Positions 18,562 to 25,626 of a stretch of DNA of 64,000 nt are shown here, piece by piece. The stretch lies in NCBI RefSeq assembly GCF_943192915.1, contig NZ_CALPCD010000002.1, positions 186,001 through 250,000 on the forward strand. Direction: 5' to 3'. The notes under the pieces are model-generated. The model was not told where the DNA came from, did not search any database, and worked only from the letters and a program-made list of their open reading frames with translations. Position 1 is the stretch's first letter; each line of letters starts with the position of its first letter. The DNA is from Anaerotardibacter muris. Lineage in GTDB: Bacteria > Actinomycetota > Coriobacteriia > Coriobacteriales > Eggerthellaceae. The position numbers and the translations under genes are program-made.

Positions 18562-20226
18562 TTATTTCAACTCGAACCTATCGCCATACATCGTCCAGCT
18601 AAGCGGTCGCGACAGATCCCATTTGCCCTCTTTGATGAAGGTGCGCTGCACAGTGATGCGCGAAAGGTCGCTGTGAGCTTCTTCTTTGAGCATCACCTTG
18701 CTACGCGCATCAAGGAACGCTCCAAGATACGTTGCCTCGCTGCCCCCTTGCGCTGGGGTCTTCGCCTTCTTCAATGCCGCTGCGCGAATGCCGCCGAAGC
18801 TCTCCGCATCATTGCCCGGACCATGCATCACCAGTGCGTCATAGTAGATGTACTGACCAAGCGGGCTCAAGCCATCGCTTTGCGCAGTCTTCACCGCTGG
18901 AAGCATGTATTGTCCGTTCAAGATGGCGTTCTGCGCTTCCTTCATTTGTGGAGTGACACAAGCCTTCTTCCACGCGGAGACAAAACCCGACCCAAGACCG
19001 GCATGAGTGCTCGACCCTACCGCAGATCGGAGCGCAGGCAGATAAGGCTGGAGCGGGTTGTTGGCTGGTGCGAGCTTCACGTAGAGCTCTACCACATCGA
19101 GCAGGTCGCCCGTTGCCGATGTGAATCCGATGATGCCGCACGTATAACCACGGCCATCGCCGATGTCTTCGATATAGCCATATTCAGCGTTGAAATCGAT
19201 CGTTGAATTCTCGGCGCTCGAAACCAGCGCGAACACTGTATCGCGCAAGGTTCCTTGAGCGATGGTGCCCACTAGCTTGTTGGCCTCCAGCGTAGCCTGG
19301 GGAATGTTGGCAGAACCCGTAGAGCCTGCGGCGCTCGAAGACCCTGTTGTTGCGCTTGTGGGCTTGGTGGTCCACTTGCCATCGGCGCCCACCCAATACT
19401 TGCCAGAAATGGTGGTGTTCGTAGCCATGGCCCCCGATTTCGTAAGATAGTACCAATCAGAACCCAGCTTCAACCAGCCGGTCTTCATGTCGCCATTCTT
19501 AGCATCCAGGTAATACCACTTCCCTGCCACTTTTTGCCAACCGGTGAGCATCTTGCCATTCGAAGGATCGAGATAATACCATTTGCCACCGACCTTCTGC
19601 CAGCCCATGACCAGAGCCCCGGAACTTGCCAAGCGATACCACGCGCCATCTGCCTTCAGCCAGCCAGTCTTCATGGCCCCCGAGCTGCTCAGGTAATAGC
19701 GCTTCCCCGCTACGCTCTGCCAGCCCGTGAGCATCTTGCCGCTGCTCGGCTCTAAGTAATACCATTTGCCGCCTGTCTTCAACCATCCAATTCGCATGGC
19801 GCCCGACCTGGCATAGAAACGCCATTCGCCAGCCACCTTCGACCAGCCCGTTACCATCCATCCTTTGGGATCGAAGCGATAGGTCTTCCCTTTTATTTGG
19901 AGCGAAGTGTTCGCGGGCCAAGTGCCATCCGCATAGCGATACCACCATCCCTTGGATGCCTTCACCCAGCTGCCAGCCGATCGAGCCTGTTCGCCTGCGG
20001 CAGCAACCGAGTTGGTCTGGGGCTCCTGGCCTGTCTGGCTCGCCGCAACACGGGCATCGCCGCTCGCATGGGCCACAGGGACACTTGCGGTCCAACAGAC
20101 CGCACACAAGAGCGCACCGATGATGCACGCAAGCCCAACGCGACTGACGCGAACGAACACTCCTTTGTTCCTCGTGTTATTCCTAGTGTTGCCCACAGAT
20201 CTCCCTCTCGATCGAGACGACGGCAC
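18562..20226 (-). CDS. Secreted choline-binding GH46 chitosanase
   Basis: 554 residues from GTG 20226; an alternative GTG at 20196 has a stronger ribosome site (AGAGGGAG). A signal peptide (GLACIIGALLCAVCWTASVP, ending near AHAS) is followed by about ten choline-binding GWxK...WYYL repeats (residues ~87-290) and a C-terminal GH46 domain (~308-545). The GH46 catalytic pair is visible: Glu339 in SSAENSTIDF and Asp357 in EDIGDGRGYTCGIIGF, with the same 18-residue spacing as Streptomyces N174 chitosanase (Glu22/Asp40). The enzyme should cut chitosan or partly de-acetylated glucosamine polymers while held on phosphocholine at the cell surface. It sits between lic genes and a GT2, so a host- or fungus-derived substrate, or an endogenous glucosamine polymer, are both possible. 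Confidence 0.9.
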   Translation of the reverse strand: MPSSRSRGRSVGNTRNNTRNKGVFVRVSRVGLACIIGALLCAVCWTASVPVAHASGDARVAASQTGQEPQTNSVAAAGEQARSAGSWVKASKGWWYRYADGTWPANTSLQIKGKTYRFDPKGWMVTGWSKVAGEWRFYARSGAMRIGWLKTGGKWYYLEPSSGKMLTGWQSVAGKRYYLSSSGAMKTGWLKADGAWYRLASSGALVMGWQKVGGKWYYLDPSNGKMLTGWQKVAGKWYYLDAKNGDMKTGWLKLGSDWYYLTKSGAMATNTTISGKYWVGADGKWTTKPTSATTGSSSAAGSTGSANIPQATLEANKLVGTIAQGTLRDTVFALVSSAENSTIDFNAEYGYIEDIGDGRGYTCGIIGFTSATGDLLDVVELYVKLAPANNPLQPYLPALRSAVGSSTHAGLGSGFVSAWKKACVTPQMKEAQNAILNGQYMLPAVKTAQSDGLSPLGQYIYYDALVMHGPGNDAESFGGIRAAALKKAKTPAQGGSEATYLGAFLDARSKVMLKEEAHSDLSRITVQRTFIKEGKWDLSRPLSWTMYGDRFELK

Positions 20227-20307
20227 ATTTTGCAGGCTCCCAGTCTAACGATGTTGCGCCCACGGTCTACCAAGCGAAGGTCACACCCATAAGATATGCG
20301 CAAACTA

Positions 20308-20326
20308 GAATGCGCCGAACGCATTC
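20308..20326 (-). terminator. Hairpin after licB
   Basis: GAATGCG (20308-20314) and CGCATTC (20320-20326) form a 7-bp stem with a 5-base loop, about 50 bp past the licB stop. On the minus strand it is followed by TAGTTTG, a weak U-rich tail. It may end the lic transcript before the chitosanase gene. Confidence 0.4.
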
Positions 20327-20377
20327 GAGCACGTCCGACGCATTGTTGCTAGGCAATGTAGATATGATCGTTCGCGA

Positions 20378-21358
20378 TCAGCCCTCCGACTCCATCAATC
20401 CTCCATGGGGATCCTTCGGCAAATTCTTCTTTCTGCTGAACAGTTCTTTCCAGTCGCTTGCCGCCAGGATGGTGCCACCCATGATAAGAAGACAGCAAAC
20501 GATCTCGACCCAACCAGGAACCGTGCCCAGCAACACGAAACCGAACACTACCGCCCAAGCAGAATACGTGATGTTCAACGCCATACCTTTCGCCGCACCG
20601 ATAACGGAGATGCCCTTGTAGTAGAACAAATAGGATGCCGTACCAGCCAAAGCTGAAAGCGCCACTACCGCTGTGCCGATCGTGGGAATCGCGCCGAGCG
20701 TGAAGGCCCAGGCACCGAAGATGGGCAGCACTACCACCAGGTACACCAATCCTGAGGTGGTCTCACGAATCTGCAGTGCGGTCTCATTGTCCACTGCTTC
20801 GTCGCGCATACCCCAAGCGCAAATGACCGCCTCGGAGCCCCAGCCCACCACGCAAAGCAGTGCGCACACCAGACCAAGGACTGGGTCGCCATATTGATCA
20901 TTCGTAATGGTTATCGCACCCATGATGCAAATGCCACCGAGTGCCACCAAGAGCGCGATGAATTGCTTCAGCTCCATCTTCTCTTTCAGGAACAGCATGG
21001 CCATCAAAGCGCCGAATGCTGGATAGAACGCCGAGATCATGGCTGTATACGCTGGCCCGATATTGTTGATCGCGATGACGTAGCCGCTCATGCCAATAGG
21101 GCCGCCAAGTAGCGCGCCCAGCATGACCACCTTGCCACTGCGTGTCTTCAGTGCCGCCACGGTATCTTTCAGGCGCCCACGCAGAGCCATGTAGAAGAAC
21201 ATCCAAATGGCGCAGAATACGTCGTGTAGCGCCGCACTGACGATAGAGGCGAACGCGATAGCCTCCACGGTGTCGATGAACGGAGCCATCGAAAGTGCGA
21301 TAGCCAAGATGGTAGTGTCCAGCGCCCAGAGGCAGCCGCTCGCTAATCCGTACTTCAT
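20378..21358 (-). CDS. licB: Choline permease LicB (EamA/DMT superfamily)
   Basis: 326 residues with ten predicted hydrophobic helices in two EamA repeats (starts MKYGLASGCLWALDTTILAI; second repeat from about LGLVCALLCVVGWGSEAVIC). The sequence and its position directly after the choline kinase/cytidylyltransferase gene identify it as the choline uptake protein of lic loci. Its ATG follows immediately after the TAA of the upstream licC-licA gene, so the two are cotranscribed and probably coupled. It would bring choline in for activation to CDP-choline. Confidence 0.88.
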   Translation of the reverse strand: MKYGLASGCLWALDTTILAIALSMAPFIDTVEAIAFASIVSAALHDVFCAIWMFFYMALRGRLKDTVAALKTRSGKVVMLGALLGGPIGMSGYVIAINNIGPAYTAMISAFYPAFGALMAMLFLKEKMELKQFIALLVALGGICIMGAITITNDQYGDPVLGLVCALLCVVGWGSEAVICAWGMRDEAVDNETALQIRETTSGLVYLVVVLPIFGAWAFTLGAIPTIGTAVVALSALAGTASYLFYYKGISVIGAAKGMALNITYSAWAVVFGFVLLGTVPGWVEIVCCLLIMGGTILAASDWKELFSRKKNLPKDPHGGLMESEG

Positions 21359-23149
21359 TTAATTCTCCTTTTGGGTTTCGCTTGCGTGCTCGTACATCTC
21401 GAGCGCTTTGTTCAGATATCGTTTCGCGTACTTGTAATAGATGTAGAACCACTCGCCCACGTTTTCGCCGCGCGATTCCTTATAGAGCGACCACACATAC
21501 CAACACCAGCCAGCGAAAGCAACGAACGCTAGATTATGGCGCAGCTCTACATCGGTAGGCTTGCGGCCGTAGTAGTATTCCAGCGCCTGGAGCGCCTGGT
21601 CTTCCGAAAGCTGCGAACATACCACGAAGGTACCGAAATCGCTGGCGTAATCGGACATGCCCGAGTATTCCCAATCGATAAGGTAGTAGCGATCATCTTC
21701 GTCGATCAAAAAATTCAGATAGAAGAAATCGTTATGGGTTAGGCACACGGGCGCATTGTCCTGCTCGACGAATTCCTTCAGGCGTGCGAACTTCGCAGCG
21801 CGATCCTTATAGCCGGGGATGTTCTCCACCGCCGAAGGGCCACCGAGTAGCTGCTCGTAGCGCTTGCTTTCCTCGAAAAAATCAAAGGCGCGCTCTACCT
21901 GCACAGGTTGCGCGTGCAACTGAGCTGCCATCTCCATAGCGCGCCTCAGCTCTTCGGGATCGAAGGGATCCAGATTGCGACTATTCGCGATGAAGTGAGA
22001 TATCTTCCAGCCTTCACGCTCGTCCTCGAAGATGTACGTATTATCTAAGCCCATCTCTGCTGCCACCCGCTGAGCGATGCTCTCTGCATGGCGGTCGATC
22101 AGCTCTTCGGTACCTACGCCAGGATGGCGATAGACATATTCATCTTCTCCGATGGCAAAATGACACGAGAGATTTGTAAGGCCCTGGCTCAGAGGATACA
22201 CATCATGGATGTCGTTCTTGTTGCATTTGAGCACCGCTTCGATGTTGTCGAAGATGCGGGAATTGATGTTCTCAAGAAAGTACGGATCGAATGCCCTCAC
22301 TTCATCGAGAAAATCGAATTCGAAGATGGAGCCTGCTGGGTACTTCTTCATGCGCATGTCGAATTCGCTGATGTGGTCCACATAGAGCTGCTCCCACAGC
22401 TTGTCAGCAGTGGCAGGCAGGTCGTATTCGGCCTCGAGCACTTCGATGAAGTGCTGCGAGAAGGCGCGGTCGAAATAAACTTGACCGATCATGTACCAAG
22501 CATCTTCGCCGCCGATATGTACTTCGGTGATGCGCTGACCAGCGCCCACTTCCATGCACCATTCCTCAGTGGGGCCTTCCGCGAACTGAGCCGCGTAATA
22601 GGCCTTCCACACATAGGGGCGGAAGGGGTTTTCCGTGAAATAGTCGTCTGACGAGCAGATATAGGTGTTACCCAGGATGCTCTTCACAGCCATGATGGAT
22701 GAATTGTTGTTGCGCGTGGCATATTCTTGATTGATGACAATATCCACGTCGTATTCGTCTTCTAGGTAGAAGAACAGCTCTTGCTTGTAGCCAACCACGA
22801 TGGTGATGTCTTCGATGCCTGCGTCTTTCAGCTGTTCGATCTGACGCTCGATCAGCACTTCTCCACGCACCTTCAGAAGGCCCTTGGGTTGTTCATAGGA
22901 AATGGGAGCCAGACGACGCGAAAGACCTGCGGCTAGGATCACGGCGTTATCGACCTTGTGCTCGTTCAGTTCCGTAAAACCTTTGGGGGTGAGCGTGCCG
23001 CCCTCAACGAGCCCCTGTGACACCAAGGATTTGAGCGCGGAATTCACCGAACCTACGGACATCTCTTTCGCTTGCGCGATATCGCGCTGGCTTGAATTCG
23101 CCCGAGCGTTGAGGCTGTCGAGCACTTCGAATTCGTTTTTAGTGAGCAT
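21359..23149 (-). CDS. Trifunctional HTH / phosphocholine cytidylyltransferase / choline kinase (LicC-LicA fusion)
   Basis: 596 residues from ATG 23149; a GTG at 23170 would add seven. Residues ~2-60 form a winged helix-turn-helix (LTKNEFEVLDSLNARANSSQ, then RDIAQAKEMSVGSVNSALKSLVSQGLV). Residues ~66-295 are a LicC-type nucleotidyltransferase (NAVILAAGLSRRLAPISYEQ followed by PKGLLKVRGEVLIERQI). Residues ~310-590 are a LicA-type choline kinase with the phosphotransferase motif THNDFFYLNFL (His472-Asp474) and the metal site LIDWEYSG (Asp492). The protein would phosphorylate choline and make CDP-choline in one chain, supplying LicD. The DNA-binding domain suggests it also controls its own operon (inference). 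It is immediately followed by licB. Confidence 0.88.
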   Translation of the reverse strand: MLTKNEFEVLDSLNARANSSQRDIAQAKEMSVGSVNSALKSLVSQGLVEGGTLTPKGFTELNEHKVDNAVILAAGLSRRLAPISYEQPKGLLKVRGEVLIERQIEQLKDAGIEDITIVVGYKQELFFYLEDEYDVDIVINQEYATRNNNSSIMAVKSILGNTYICSSDDYFTENPFRPYVWKAYYAAQFAEGPTEEWCMEVGAGQRITEVHIGGEDAWYMIGQVYFDRAFSQHFIEVLEAEYDLPATADKLWEQLYVDHISEFDMRMKKYPAGSIFEFDFLDEVRAFDPYFLENINSRIFDNIEAVLKCNKNDIHDVYPLSQGLTNLSCHFAIGEDEYVYRHPGVGTEELIDRHAESIAQRVAAEMGLDNTYIFEDEREGWKISHFIANSRNLDPFDPEELRRAMEMAAQLHAQPVQVERAFDFFEESKRYEQLLGGPSAVENIPGYKDRAAKFARLKEFVEQDNAPVCLTHNDFFYLNFLIDEDDRYYLIDWEYSGMSDYASDFGTFVVCSQLSEDQALQALEYYYGRKPTDVELRHNLAFVAFAGWCWYVWSLYKESRGENVGEWFYIYYKYAKRYLNKALEMYEHASETQKEN

Positions 23150-23179
23150 GGATCGGTTCGCCTCGTTCACGTTCTGCTA

Positions 23180-23217
23180 ATGTTCAACTTTAATGAATTT
23201 AGCATATTTTTGAACAT
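23180..23217. promoter_or_regulatory. Inverted-repeat operator candidate in front of licC-licA
   Basis: ATGTTCAA (23180-23187) and TTGAACAT (23210-23217) form a perfect 8-bp inverted repeat with a 22-bp AT-rich spacer, 31 bp upstream of the ATG. A TATGCT -10-like hexamer lies between the arms on the minus strand. A dimeric winged-HTH protein, such as the N-terminal domain of the gene it precedes, could bind here. Confidence 0.5.
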
Positions 23218-23365
23218 ATGTGCGAACGATTCACTTTTGGGCCCGATTTGCGGCCGTTTAGGGGCGTGAACAGTGTGGGCATGACACCTTTTGTTCGCAG
23301 CTTAAACAGGACAAGGCCGAGGAAAGCGCGTCTGGAGCAAGAATGGATCTGCACCTTGTTGCCTA

Positions 23366-23399
23366 GAAAAAAGCGACCCCAACTGATGCTGGGGTCGCT
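23366..23399 (-). terminator. Rho-independent terminator of the repeat-only choline-binding protein gene
   Basis: On the minus strand, AGCGACCCCA and TGGGGTCGCT pair perfectly (10 bp, 8-base loop) and are followed by TTTTTTCT. It lies 45 bp after the stop at 23445 and separates this gene from the lic operon promoter region. Confidence 0.9.
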
Positions 23400-23444
23400 G
23401 TTGAGGCTTGAAGTTAACTTAAGCGAGAAGCTTATGCGAACTGA

Positions 23445-25286
23445 TTATTCGCCTTCTTCAGGTTCAGTGTCGCCGTCGCCGTCACCATCGCCAGTTCCGT
23501 CACCATTACCGGTGCCTTCACCTTCGCTGCCTTCGCCTTCATTGCCTTCGGATCCTTCACTGTTGTCATCGCCGTCTTCACCGTTGTTGTCCCCGGTGTT
23601 GCCTGACTCAGTGTTGTCACCTGTGGTACCACCAGCGTTTCCACCAGTCGTGGTGCCGTTATCGCCGCCGGTAGTGGTACCGTTATTGCCACCAGTAGTG
23701 GTGTTGTCCTTGTTGTCGTCGGTGGTGCCAGATGCAGGCTTGTCATCCTCAGAAGCAGCAGGCTTCTTCTGGTCCTTTACCCACTTACCATCCTTGTCGA
23801 GGTAGTAATCCTTACCGTCGTCAACGATCCACTTGTCGGTGACCATCTTGCCGTCTTCGCCCATCCAATACCAAACAGACTTAGACAGGACCCAATCGTT
23901 CTTCTTCAGGTCGCCATTAGGGTTCGCATAGTACCAGACATTCTTTGGATCCTGGATCCAACCAGTCTTCATAGCGCCCGACTCAACGGAGTAATAGGTC
24001 TTGCCCTTAACGTCATAGAAGCCAGTCTGCATCTTGCCGTCAGTAGGATCGAGATAATACCAGGAGCCCTTGCTCTTCAGCCAGCCAGTCTTCATGTCAC
24101 CGTTAGGAGCATTGAAGTAATACCAGATGTCAGCAACCTTGACCCAACCGGTCTTCATATCGCCATTCTTGGTGTCCAGGTAATACTTCTTACCCTTGGC
24201 ATCTTCATACCAACCAGTCTGCATAGCATAGTCGGTACCCATGATGTACCACTTGCCCTTGACCTGCTTCCAGCCCTTATGGAAAGCGCCAGAATCTTCA
24301 GCGTAGTACCACTTATTGTCTACCTTGATCCAACCAGTCTTCATTGCACCGGTCTTTTCATCAAGGAAGTACTGGGAATTCTTGACGGTCTGCATGCCCG
24401 TGAGCATCACGCCGTCCTCGCTCAACAGGTACCACTTGTTCTTGCTCTTCACCCAACCATTGACCTTCATATCGCCATTGGGGGTGTTGAAGTAATACCA
24501 GTTATCACCCAGTTCGACCCAACCGGTCTTCATGTTGCCATTCTTGGGGTCGAGATAATAGGTCTTGCCCTTGACTTCCTTCATGCCCTTAGCCATGAGG
24601 CCGTCTTCGCCGAAGTAGTACCACTTGTTCTTGACCTTCTGCCAAGCGTCGTTCACTTGAGCGCCAGAAGTCTTGCAGTAGTACCAGTCATCGCCAGAAG
24701 CGACCCAGCCCGTGAGCATGTAGCCATCTTTGCCGAAGTGATAGGTCTTGCCATCGATGGTAAGGGCTTCGTCCTTAGGCCAAGTATTGTCGGTGTACTT
24801 ATACCACCAACCCTTGGAATCGTGCACCCACTCACCCTTCTTGGCGGGAGTAGTAGTGGTGTCGTCCTTATCTGCGGCATCGTCCTTGTCGGCGTTGTCG
24901 TCTTTGTTGGCGTCGTCTTTGTTGCCCTCATCGGTCTTATCGTCAGAGTTGCCATTGTCGCCGCCAGCCTGATTACCATCGCTGTTGCCGTTGCCAGTCT
25001 CGCCATCGGTACCGTTGCCGGTTTCATTACCGTCACCTTCGGTGCCGTCGGTAGTGCCGTTACCCTCAGTCGAGCCGTTGCTGTCGTCAGTATCGGTGCC
25101 TTCGCCGTCACCATCGGTCTCGGTCTGTCCAGCGTTCGTGTCGCCTCCGCCAACTACTTCGTCAGCAAATGCCTGAGAAGCAACGAAGACCGAGCAGCAC
25201 AGCGCCAAGAGCACCGTGGCCAATGCAACGACTGCGCGCTTCGAGAGCTCGCCGAGCGTTACTGCGTCATTAGATGAATTCTGCAT
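23445..25286 (-). CDS. Choline-binding repeat protein with acidic low-complexity flanks, no enzyme domain
   Basis: 613 residues, ATG with GAGGTGG ribosome site. A signal peptide (AVVALATVLLALCCSVFVAS, then QAFA) is followed by a ~110-residue stretch of Asp, Gly, Asn, Thr and Glu (residues ~42-150), then about eighteen choline-binding repeats (~150-530, e.g. MKTGWVKVADIWYYF), then ~75 residues of Gly/Asn/Asp/Glu/Thr ending EPEEGE. No catalytic domain, sortase signal or membrane anchor is visible. It probably coats the surface by binding phosphocholine. The charged flanks may act as spacers or bind cations (inference). It has its own terminator and lies apart from the main choline-binding array. 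Confidence 0.85.
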   Translation of the reverse strand: MQNSSNDAVTLGELSKRAVVALATVLLALCCSVFVASQAFADEVVGGGDTNAGQTETDGDGEGTDTDDSNGSTEGNGTTDGTEGDGNETGNGTDGETGNGNSDGNQAGGDNGNSDDKTDEGNKDDANKDDNADKDDAADKDDTTTTPAKKGEWVHDSKGWWYKYTDNTWPKDEALTIDGKTYHFGKDGYMLTGWVASGDDWYYCKTSGAQVNDAWQKVKNKWYYFGEDGLMAKGMKEVKGKTYYLDPKNGNMKTGWVELGDNWYYFNTPNGDMKVNGWVKSKNKWYLLSEDGVMLTGMQTVKNSQYFLDEKTGAMKTGWIKVDNKWYYAEDSGAFHKGWKQVKGKWYIMGTDYAMQTGWYEDAKGKKYYLDTKNGDMKTGWVKVADIWYYFNAPNGDMKTGWLKSKGSWYYLDPTDGKMQTGFYDVKGKTYYSVESGAMKTGWIQDPKNVWYYANPNGDLKKNDWVLSKSVWYWMGEDGKMVTDKWIVDDGKDYYLDKDGKWVKDQKKPAASEDDKPASGTTDDNKDNTTTGGNNGTTTGGDNGTTTGGNAGGTTGDNTESGNTGDNNGEDGDDNSEGSEGNEGEGSEGEGTGNGDGTGDGDGDGDTEPEEGE

Positions 25287-25424
25287 CCAACCACCTCTTT
25301 CATGTGTCGCGTTTTCTTCTTAATACCAGGCTAACATGCAAAAAGATGAAAACAAGCATTGTATTGCGAGTGATTCTATGATTCGTCAAGGGGAGCAGCG
25401 CGCACTTCTGCTAGACCTGTCCCT

Positions 25425-25500
25425 AATCTGTCCCGGACACTTTGGGGACGGGTCCGTTTTTGTCCCGGACAGTTTGGGACCTGTCCCCCAAGTGTCCGAC
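25425..25500. repeat. REP-like palindromic repeat, copy 1 (diverged)
   Basis: CGGACACTTTGGGGACGGGT (25434-25453) is mirrored by ACCTGTCCCCCAAGTGTCCG (25479-25498), matching at 18 of 20 positions. The core between them contains GTTTTTGTCCCGGACA. The words GGGGACGGGT and TGTCC.GGACA are shared with the copies at 50575 and 54388, so all three belong to one family. Confidence 0.7.
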
Positions 25501-25555
25501 TGGCAGGGGGCAGAAGGAAGCTGCCCCGCTTTGCGCGAACGTTTCAAGGGGCGAG

Positions 25556-25591
25556 CAAAGAAAAAGCCCTCCGCCAGGACACGAAGGGCTT
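25556..25591 (-). terminator. Rho-independent terminator of the L,D-transpeptidase gene
   Basis: On the minus strand AAGCCCT and AGGGCTT pair (7 bp, 14-base loop) and are followed by TTTCTTT. It lies 36 bp past the stop at 25627. Confidence 0.8.
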
Positions 25592-25626
25592 GAGTGTCCA
25601 GTTGGGACACAGTCCGAATTGGACAG

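Larger units (their letters stand above)
25287..25626. other. 340-bp intergenic region with a palindromic repeat and a terminator
   Basis: This gap lies between two minus-strand choline-binding genes. It holds, from right to left, the terminator of the L,D-transpeptidase gene (25556-25591), a dispersed palindromic repeat (25425-25500), and an AT-rich stretch (25290-25400) that should contain the promoter of the downstream repeat protein gene. No small open reading frame with a ribosome site was convincing. Confidence 0.5.

Noticed and set aside
21359..23149. Phase-variable tetranucleotide repeats as in Haemophilus licA
   Set aside because: No simple repeat tract was found in the start region or inside the coding sequence.
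23218..23805. Plus-strand open frame with long Ser-Pro-Ser-Pro runs
   Set aside because: It is the antisense image of the Asp/Glu/Gly/Thr-rich tail of the choline-binding protein on the minus strand. It has no ribosome site and no family pattern.
24279..25277. Plus-strand 332-codon open frame, hydrophobic
   Set aside because: Mirror of the repeat and acidic regions of the minus-strand gene. The codon pattern follows the real gene's third positions.
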